Under the pieces are notes generated by a model. It did no database searches, had not been told where the DNA came from, and saw only the letters and a list, made by a program, of their open reading frames with translations. Source: Anaerolineae bacterium (GTDB lineage: Bacteria; Chloroflexota; Anaerolineae; DUEN01). From it: a DNA stretch of 12,401 nt. This document shows positions 7,830 to 12,401 of the stretch, piece by piece (position 1 is the first letter of the stretch; every line of letters begins with the position of its first letter). The translations under genes and the position numbers were made by a program. Location: NCBI GenBank assembly GCA_021159845.1, contig JAGHDS010000450.1, forward strand, positions 1-12,401. Direction: 5' to 3'.

Positions 7830-7842
7830 CACCAGTATAGCA
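7830..7842 (-). promoter_or_regulatory. mutS2 promoter, extended -10, probably giving a leaderless mRNA
   Basis: On the minus strand TGC-TATACT-GGTG gives an extended -10 (TG at 7842-7841, hexamer 7839-7834) with a G-rich discriminator. Only nine nt separate the hexamer from the ATG at 7824, so transcription starting the usual 6-8 nt downstream would leave a leader of 1-3 nt. No Shine-Dalgarno sequence could be carried. No good -35 is seen at 17 nt; CTGACT at 15 nt is the nearest match. Confidence 0.65.
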
Positions 7843-7902
7843 TAGCTGGCAGGAAGTCAGAAACCCGGCCACCTGGGTAACTCTTCGAAAATAGAATCGG
7901 TG

Positions 7903-7997
7903 AACGCTGATGACGCAGAAGAAGCCGATCTACGCAGATGAAAGGGCAAAATCGGGATGGTCCATGAGGATCTGCGTACATCAGCGTCATCTGCGTT
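7903..7997. repeat. Imperfect palindromic repeat made of ACGCWGAW / ATCWGCGT octamers
   Basis: The left arm carries ACGCTGAT (7904-7911), ACGCAGAA (7913-7920) and ACGCAGAT (7932-7939). The right arm carries the complement in opposite orientation: ATCTGCGT (7970-7977), ATCAGCGT (7980-7987) and ATCTGCGT (7989-7996). The arms pair over most of their length apart from an insertion of about seven nt in the left arm. The centre is about 30 nt, and flanking GATGAAA/GGATGGTC-like segments add a little similarity outside. Such clustered octamers resemble dispersed intergenic palindromes of the REP or BIME kind, but this window holds only one copy. Confidence 0.7.
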
Positions 7998-8095
7998 CTT
8001 ATGCTCATCGGTATCGACCATCCATTTTCATCGTTATGCGGTGTGCCACCGCTCATGGCGACTGTTCACCGTTAAGGCGAGAGGAATTGGCTGTG

Positions 8096-8105
8096 CCCCA
8101 TTATA
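8096..8105 (-). promoter_or_regulatory. Orphan TATAATGGGG -10 element
   Basis: The minus strand reads TATAAT (8105-8100) followed by GGGG, the same hexamer plus G-rich discriminator as the other promoters in the window, but without the TG extension. No -35 is apparent. It points toward mutS2, 276 nt away, across the palindrome. It could be a second mutS2 promoter, a promoter for a small RNA, or chance. Confidence 0.35.
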
Positions 8106-8245
8106 GAGCCTCACAGAGTTGTATGATCCCGCAACAAATGGCCTGATAGCTTGTTAGGCCCCATCCCCCTGTATTTCTCCCTCTTGCCCCGTGAGGATGT
8201 CCGCGAAGCATCTTCGATTTACAAAGAAGGCTTGTCATTCGCATG

Positions 8246-9229
8246 TCATTGGCTGAGAAGTTGAGCTAGCTCGTCCAAAAGATGGTGGAACGTCTCAGCA
8301 TCCTCACAGCGAAGCAGAGCATAGCGAAGGCGGCGGATGTTTGGATATCCCTTGAGGTAATGCGGGATGTGTTTCCGCATCAGGACGAGTCCCAGCGGGT
8401 TCCCATAGAAACCCAACATCTCGCGCAGGTGTCGGCGGATCATCGCGATCTTGTCCTCAATGGGGACCTGATCCCTGTCGAGGCGTTGGAAGATCCAGGG
8501 GTGCCCCAAGGCGCCGCGGCCGATCATGACGGCGTCGCAGCCGGTTTCGGCTAACATGCGTTCTATATCGGCGACCGTGATCGCGTCGCCGTTGCCGATG
8601 ACGGGGATCGAGACGCCTTGTTTGATCTCGGCAATGGCCTCCCACGCGGCCGGCTGACTGTAATCCTCATCCCGCGTGCGGGCGTGCACAGCGATCAACG
8701 CCGCCCCGTTCTCCTCCATTGCCCGTGCGACCTCCATGTAGTTACGGTGGTGAGCGTCCCAGCCCAGGCGGATCTTCCCCGTCACGGGGATGGATACCGA
8801 CGCCGTGAGCTCCCGGAAGATGCGGGCGATCTTGGCCGGGTCGCGCAGGAGGGCCGCGCCGGCCCCTCCCGCGTAGACTCGCCTGGCCGGGCATCCCATG
8901 TTGACGTCAATGATGTCCGGTTCCAGGGCCTCAATGCGTTTCGCTGCCTCTACCAATGATTCCACGGAGGATCCTGAGATTTGGAACGCGACCGGGCGCT
9001 CCTCCGGCTTGTAGCGCAGCCGTTGCAGGGTGCGCCCGGTCAACTTATGCTGATAGGAGATCGTGTTAACGGGCACGAACTCCGTGTAGCTTATCGCGGA
9101 GCCGAGCTCGCGACATATCGACCGGTAAGGCAAATCAGAAAACCCGGCCATCGGCGACAGGATCAGGTCGCCATATATGGGGATGTCGCGCACATAGAAG
9201 CGGGGGCTGATCCTCTCAGTCCCTGTCAT
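8246..9229 (-). CDS. dus: tRNA-dihydrouridine synthase (DusB-like)
   Basis: This 327-residue flavoenzyme reduces uridine to 5,6-dihydrouridine in tRNA using NADPH. From ATG 9229 the FMN-binding TIM barrel starts at LILSPMAGFSDLPYR (22-36). The catalytic cysteine is Cys113 in DVNMGCPARRV. TGKIRLGW (150-157), VHARTR (181-186) and IGNGDAI (211-217) are the usual flavin and phosphate contacts, with GRGALGHPWIF (238-248) also conserved. A C-terminal helical domain of about 75 residues binds tRNA in relatives. The frame is open to 9319, but the extra 30 residues lie inside the S9 gene. ATG 9229 has AGGAGG three nt upstream and gives the usual family length. It overlaps the end of the S9 gene by 14 nt, so the two are likely co-transcribed and translationally coupled. 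Assignment to the DusB branch is by eye. Confidence 0.93.
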   Translation of the reverse strand: MTGTERISPRFYVRDIPIYGDLILSPMAGFSDLPYRSICRELGSAISYTEFVPVNTISYQHKLTGRTLQRLRYKPEERPVAFQISGSSVESLVEAAKRIEALEPDIIDVNMGCPARRVYAGGAGAALLRDPAKIARIFRELTASVSIPVTGKIRLGWDAHHRNYMEVARAMEENGAALIAVHARTRDEDYSQPAAWEAIAEIKQGVSIPVIGNGDAITVADIERMLAETGCDAVMIGRGALGHPWIFQRLDRDQVPIEDKIAMIRRHLREMLGFYGNPLGLVLMRKHIPHYLKGYPNIRRLRYALLRCEDAETFHHLLDELAQLLSQ

Positions 9230-11183
9230 GCGCCTCCTCTTGTCCCAGAATCCATCGCTCCAACCATTCCACCGCCCGCCGTTTGACGTCGATGGATAGG
9301 CGAGGCTCGGAGAAGCCATGTTCCTGTCGGGGATAGATGACCATTTTCACCGGCACGCCACGCCGTTTCAACGCGTTGTACAGTTCGTGGCCCTGGCTGA
9401 TCGGCACGCGCTCATCCGCATCGCCATGCTGGATCAGCGTTGGTGTGCTCACGTTCTGCACGTAGAAGATGGGGGAGTGGTCCAGATAGGGCTGTAGATC
9501 CTCCCAGAACTCATGGTCGAAGTAGTCTGGCAGGAAGCCGGGAATGTCGCTGGTGCCGGTCATGGAGATGAGGTCGGTGACGCCAGCGCCTACGCACGCG
9601 GCCTTGAACCGGTCGGTGTGCCCGATGATCCAGGATGTCATGAAGCCGCCGTAGCTCCATCCCAACACGCCCAGCCGATCCGGATCGACGAGACCTTGCT
9701 CGATCAGGGTATCCACCCCGGCCATGAGATCGGCGTAATCACCGCCGCCCCAATCGGCGTGGTTGGCGAATCGGAACTCCTTGCCGTAGCCGGATGACCC
9801 GCGCGGGTTGGGGCGGAGCACAGCGAAGCCGCGCTCCGCAAGAGCAGCGGCGTTTGCATACCGGTCGGGGGACGCGATGAAGCTTCGAGAGAAGACGCCA
9901 GCCGGCCCACCGTGGACTTCCAATATCAGAGGATACCGCTGTCCGGGCGTGTAATCGAGCGGGTAGACCAGGATGCCTTCGATCTCCAGCCCGTCGGGTG
10001 CCTTCCAGCGAATCACCTCGACCTTGGGCAGTGGAGCGTCAGGCCATTCCTCGGGCATGGCCGGTTGTGCGACGCTCCGCACCTCGCCGGCCTTCGGGTC
10101 CAGCAGGTAGACCGCGTTGGGCTCGGGGAAATCCTGGCCGACGAAGGCGATCTGCCCGCGGCGGTTCACGGCGGGGAGCGTCTTCAGCCTCTCGTCTGCG
10201 GTGATGGGGCGTCCCGACTCGCCGGTGATGGGCAATGCCCAGATCTGCGAGGTCACACCGCTGCTCTCCCACGCGTATACCTCCTGACCATCCTCCGACC
10301 AGCCGATCATTCCCGATTGGCTATCGGGGGTATAAGCCAGCGGACGAGGTTCGCCCCCATCCACCGGGTAGAGCACGATGCGATTGGCGAAGGCCCAGCG
10401 GGCGGGCCGATCGCTGGTGCCACAGGCAATCCAGTGGCCGTCCGGGGAGACGACCGGCTTCGCCTCGTAGTCGGCGACCACGGCCAGCTCCCGTGGCTTC
10501 GCGTCGTCTCCGTCCACGGCGATGAGGGACAGCCGGGTTTGCGGCCAGTCGTCGGCCACGGGCGTCGGCCGATGGGTGAAGGCCAGGGTACGGCTATCGG
10601 GCAGCCAATCGAAGTTCACCACATGAAAGCGACCGCTGGTGATCTGTCGGGCCTCCGGGGGGGTGCGTGGTCCTTCGACGAAGGGTACCACGAACAAGTG
10701 TTGGAAATCGAAATCCTCGCCCCACAGCTTGGGATCATTCTTGGCTTTTTGCGCTTTCTCCTTTTCCTCCGAGGGCGGCTCGGTCATCGTGAAGGCAATC
10801 TGCTTGCCGTCGGGCGACCACTTGAGCGCCGCCACGTTCGTTTTTTCGTAGCAGGTCAACGCCCATGCCTCGCCCCCATTGACGCGCATGATGTAGATGT
10901 TGGCCTTCTCCTTATTGCGGGTGGAGAGGAACGCGATGTACCGGCCGTCCGGCGACCACTGCGCGCCGCGATCACTGTACTCACCGAAGGTGAGCTGGAA
11001 GTGCTCGTCGCCATCCGCCGAGGCCAGGTAGAGATGGGTCAGGAACTCGCTCCTTTCATCGGTCATCAGCGGCTCCTTCACTGCGTAGACGACCCAACGG
11101 CCATCCGGCGATGGCGCGACCTCCGTGATCGAAGGGTAATAGATTTGCTTCTCGATCTTCCATAGTAAGTTCTCTCGGCTCAT
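9216..11183 (-). CDS. S9-family serine peptidase (prolyl oligopeptidase / acylaminoacyl-peptidase type)
   Basis: This 655-residue serine peptidase should cleave short peptides or release acylated N-terminal residues. No signal peptide is visible, so it is probably cytoplasmic. Residues 1-380 form a beta-propeller of WD40/TolB-like repeats, seen as recurring WSPDGRYIAF, WSPDGKQIAF and VSPDGHWIA blades. A Lys/Glu-rich loop lies at about 136-155. The alpha/beta-hydrolase domain starts at about 385. HGGP (424-427) forms the oxyanion region, the nucleophile is Ser510 in GWSYGGFM, and the acid is Asp590 in HGDADERVP. The catalytic histidine is His622 in RQEHGF, so the triad is complete. The start at 11183 has GGGAG about seven nt upstream. 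Length and motif order fit the S9C subfamily. It is first in a minus-strand unit with dus, and the 14-nt overlap suggests joint expression, although the two functions have no obvious link. Confidence 0.93.
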   Translation of the reverse strand: MSRENLLWKIEKQIYYPSITEVAPSPDGRWVVYAVKEPLMTDERSEFLTHLYLASADGDEHFQLTFGEYSDRGAQWSPDGRYIAFLSTRNKEKANIYIMRVNGGEAWALTCYEKTNVAALKWSPDGKQIAFTMTEPPSEEKEKAQKAKNDPKLWGEDFDFQHLFVVPFVEGPRTPPEARQITSGRFHVVNFDWLPDSRTLAFTHRPTPVADDWPQTRLSLIAVDGDDAKPRELAVVADYEAKPVVSPDGHWIACGTSDRPARWAFANRIVLYPVDGGEPRPLAYTPDSQSGMIGWSEDGQEVYAWESSGVTSQIWALPITGESGRPITADERLKTLPAVNRRGQIAFVGQDFPEPNAVYLLDPKAGEVRSVAQPAMPEEWPDAPLPKVEVIRWKAPDGLEIEGILVYPLDYTPGQRYPLILEVHGGPAGVFSRSFIASPDRYANAAALAERGFAVLRPNPRGSSGYGKEFRFANHADWGGGDYADLMAGVDTLIEQGLVDPDRLGVLGWSYGGFMTSWIIGHTDRFKAACVGAGVTDLISMTGTSDIPGFLPDYFDHEFWEDLQPYLDHSPIFYVQNVSTPTLIQHGDADERVPISQGHELYNALKRRGVPVKMVIYPRQEHGFSEPRLSIDVKRRAVEWLERWILGQEEAHDRD

Positions 11184-11391
11184 ACGACACTCCCTTCAAC
11201 TGAGCTGATGATCGGCTATCTGAGACGATTGCAACACCTACTCAGGGTGTTGTGTTGTGAGAAGTGATGGGGCGCGGAGCAATACGTCCCATCGCCTGTC
11301 CTCTGCCATATCTCCAGGCCGGACGGGCGTAGCATAGAGCAAGAAAGGCTTTGCGTCAAAGGTGCCTACGCAAGGTGCACCCCCGCCGCTG
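11184..11391. other. Divergent intergenic region between the S9 gene and the LTD-PLD gene
   Basis: The region must contain the S9 promoter on the minus strand, but I cannot fix it. A TTGCAA...GATCAT pair with 15-nt spacing (minus strand, about 11207-11233) is the best weak match. The plus-strand gene has a clear extended -10 at the right edge. An inverted repeat at 11232-11252 is listed separately. Open frames on both strands here lack ribosome sites and recognisable domains. Confidence 0.5.
11232..11252. repeat. Inverted repeat CAACACC/GGTGTTG, possible operator or leader hairpin of the S9 gene
   Basis: Two perfect 7-nt arms (11232-11238 and 11246-11252) enclose a 7-nt spacer, 49 nt upstream of the S9 start codon. 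The repeat has no T run in either direction, so a terminator is unlikely. Its position suits a repressor site or a hairpin in the S9 leader; no regulator gene is nearby to test this. Confidence 0.4.
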
Positions 11392-11404
11392 TGGTATACT
11401 GGAG
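11392..11404 (+). promoter_or_regulatory. Extended -10 promoter of the LTD-PLD gene
   Basis: TGG-TATACT-GGAG gives an extended -10 (TG at 11392-11393, hexamer 11395-11400) and a G-rich discriminator. It differs at one base from the promoter at 73-85 over the 13-nt block TGTGGTATAMTGG. No -35 is seen at 17 nt. The start site would be near 11407, giving a leader of about 33 nt that holds AGGAAAAGG. Confidence 0.65.
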
Positions 11405-11439
11405 GGGGACCTGTAACACGGCAGGAAAAGGGCAATCGC

Positions 11440-12401
11440 TTGAGCCGCAAACGCGTAGGTGTAGCGCTGGGTATCGTGTGGGTGTGCTGGATGTGGCTGG
11501 CGACCGGGGCGGCCGCGGCCAGCGCTCCGGCGGATCCTCCGCCCCCGCGACAATTTTTGCCGCTTGTGTCGCTGGATTGGCCATTTGTTGGGCAGGACGT
11601 GCGCATCAGCGCCGTGTACTACGATGCTTACGGATCAGGGGAGAAGGACGAAGCCATCCAGCTCTGGAATGTCGGGCGCACACCTGTCCCATTAGCGGGC
11701 TGGCAACTACGGGACGGGCTGCGTGCGGGCACGATGCCGACGCTGACGCTGCTTCCTGGCCAGTTCCTGTGGTGCACGCGGGAAGCGACCGCGTTCACTA
11801 CGGAGTTCGGTTTCTTCCCAAATTGTGAGTGGGGCGCGGACACGGATCCAAATGTCCCCGATGCTCGTGGAGATGTCTTGCGCCTGTCGAACAGCGGCAC
11901 CCGGGTGACGCTCCACTCCCCCGACGGGCATCTGGTGGATGCGATCGCTTATGAGGATGCCCCTTCGGGGCCGGGTTGGCATGGGGACCCGGTCGAACCA
12001 TACACGGCGGGCGGCTTCGGCGCCGAGGGGCAGATCCTGTACCGCAAGCTGGATGGGCGTGGGCAGCCTGTGCAGGATACGGACACCGCCAGTGACTGGG
12101 CCACGGATCCAACTGATTGCCTGACCGGCCGACGGGTGCGCTACCCCGGTTGGGACCTGGAAGCATTCTGGCCGGCGTATGTGATCACGGAGACCGCTCA
12201 CCTGACGGTTACGATCGCTCCCGACAACATCTTCGAGACGGTGATCGCCCACATTCGCGCTGCCCGGAAAAGCATTGCCTTTGAAGGGTATGTCCTGGAG
12301 AGCGTGCCCATCGGGTTGGCGCTTGCGGAGCGGGCCCAGCAGGGGGTGGACGTCCGTATCCTGTTGGAGGGCGCCCCCACCGGCGGCATCACCGACGCGC
12401 A
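11440..12401 (+). CDS. Secreted lamin-tail-domain / phospholipase D-like protein (3' end beyond window)
   Basis: The first 320 codons are present, and the frame stays open to the window end. The TTG start has AGGAAAAGG (11423-11431) eight nt upstream and gives a good signal peptide: SRKR, then a hydrophobic stretch (6-23), then AAAASA for cleavage near residue 28. An internal ATG at 11491 would destroy the signal. A Pro-rich linker leads to QFLPLV (38-43). A lamin-tail domain follows (about 53-172), with VRISAVYYDAYGSGEKDEA and LAGWQLRDG as its typical strands; Cys129 and Cys227 could pair outside the cell. Residues 255-312 match the start of a phospholipase D-like domain (LTVTIAPDNIFETVIAHI, then AARKSIAFEGYVL and GVDVRILLEG). 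The HKD catalytic motif would lie past the window, so activity cannot be judged. It is likely an extracellular or surface protein; the substrate may be phospholipid or nucleic acid. Confidence 0.85.
   Translation, partial: MSRKRVGVALGIVWVCWMWLATGAAAASAPADPPPPRQFLPLVSLDWPFVGQDVRISAVYYDAYGSGEKDEAIQLWNVGRTPVPLAGWQLRDGLRAGTMPTLTLLPGQFLWCTREATAFTTEFGFFPNCEWGADTDPNVPDARGDVLRLSNSGTRVTLHSPDGHLVDAIAYEDAPSGPGWHGDPVEPYTAGGFGAEGQILYRKLDGRGQPVQDTDTASDWATDPTDCLTGRRVRYPGWDLEAFWPAYVITETAHLTVTIAPDNIFETVIAHIRAARKSIAFEGYVLESVPIGLALAERAQQGVDVRILLEGAPTGGITDA

Larger units (their letters stand above)
7843..8245. other. Non-coding gap between dus and mutS2
   Basis: About 400 bp contain no convincing gene. Open frames here (for example minus 8056-7796 and plus 7910-8146) have no ribosome site or recognisable domain, and they run through the palindromic repeat. 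The gap holds the imperfect palindrome (7903-7997), a short hairpin GCGGTG-TGC-CACCGC (8038-8052), an orphan TATAATGGGG on the minus strand (8096-8105), and GGCCT/AGGCC (8140-8144 and 8156-8160). A short CGAAG/CTTCG hairpin (8204-8216) lies after dus, without a T run on the minus strand, so no clear dus terminator is seen. Confidence 0.6.

Noticed and set aside
7903..7997. CRISPR array
   Set aside because: The repeat units are 8 nt, in opposite orientations, without regular spacers and without cas genes.
7796..8146. Open frames in the dus-mutS2 gap (minus 8056-7796, plus 8146-7910)
   Set aside because: They cross the palindromic octamers and the mutS2 promoter, lack ribosome sites, and show no protein-like pattern.
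9230..9319. Thirty-codon N-terminal extension of dus
   Set aside because: It lies in the S9 coding region and is unlike Dus N-termini; ATG 9229 has AGGAGG upstream.
9912..11165. Long open frame of 417 codons on the plus strand
   Set aside because: It lies wholly antisense to the S9 peptidase gene, which has a complete catalytic triad and propeller repeats. The plus frame shows no domain and a Pro/Gly/Arg-rich composition typical of GC-rich antisense frames.
1..12401. A defence island, mobile element or wholly new multi-gene system
   Set aside because: Every full-length protein falls in a known family with intact motifs, and no integrase, transposase, nuclease-toxin pair or phage gene is seen. 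The LTD-PLD protein is incomplete and could not be linked to partners.

Overview
The window is GC-rich, densely coded bacterial chromosome. It looks like ordinary core and cell-envelope genome and not a mobile island: there is no integrase, transposase, phage gene, CRISPR array, rRNA or tRNA that I can recognise. The best taxonomic guess is a Chloroflexota (Anaerolineae-like) bacterium. This is inferred from a glycolipid synthase of the MGDG-synthase type, a secreted lamin-tail plus phospholipase-D protein, a full-length MutS2, and promoters built from an extended -10 with a G-rich discriminator and no good -35. No single marker proves it.

Region 1 (1-4020, + strand) is an envelope-polysaccharide operon that reads into a peptidase-family gene. 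An extended -10 promoter (73-85) drives a GT4 glycosyltransferase (106-1254). A membrane undecaprenyl-phosphate sugar phosphotransferase (1199-2674) overlaps it and would start the lipid-linked glycan. After 61 nt comes an M20 metallohydrolase most like the YgeY family (2736-3947). The spacer can encode a 20-residue basic peptide whose stop overlaps the M20 start as ATGA. A 13-bp perfect-stem terminator (3977-4020) closes the unit.

Region 2 (4196-5368, + strand) is a single glycosyltransferase of the MGDG synthase / diacylglycerol glucosyltransferase type, presumably making membrane glycolipid. It ends 11 nt from the convergent mutS2.

Region 3 (5380-11183, - strand) holds, in transcription order, an S9 prolyl-oligopeptidase-family peptidase, a tRNA-dihydrouridine synthase overlapping it by 14 nt, a non-coding gap of about 420 bp, and mutS2. 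The gap contains an imperfect palindrome made of three 8-mers per arm and an orphan TATAATGGGG motif. The mutS2 promoter sits so close to the start codon that the transcript should be leaderless or nearly so.

Region 4 (11440-12401, + strand) is the first 320 codons of a secreted protein with a TTG start, a signal peptide, a lamin-tail domain and the beginning of a phospholipase D domain. It is cut by the window end and is divergent from the S9 gene.

I did not find a convincing new multi-gene system. The most unusual signals are the promoter architecture, the palindromic repeat and the LTD-PLD fusion.
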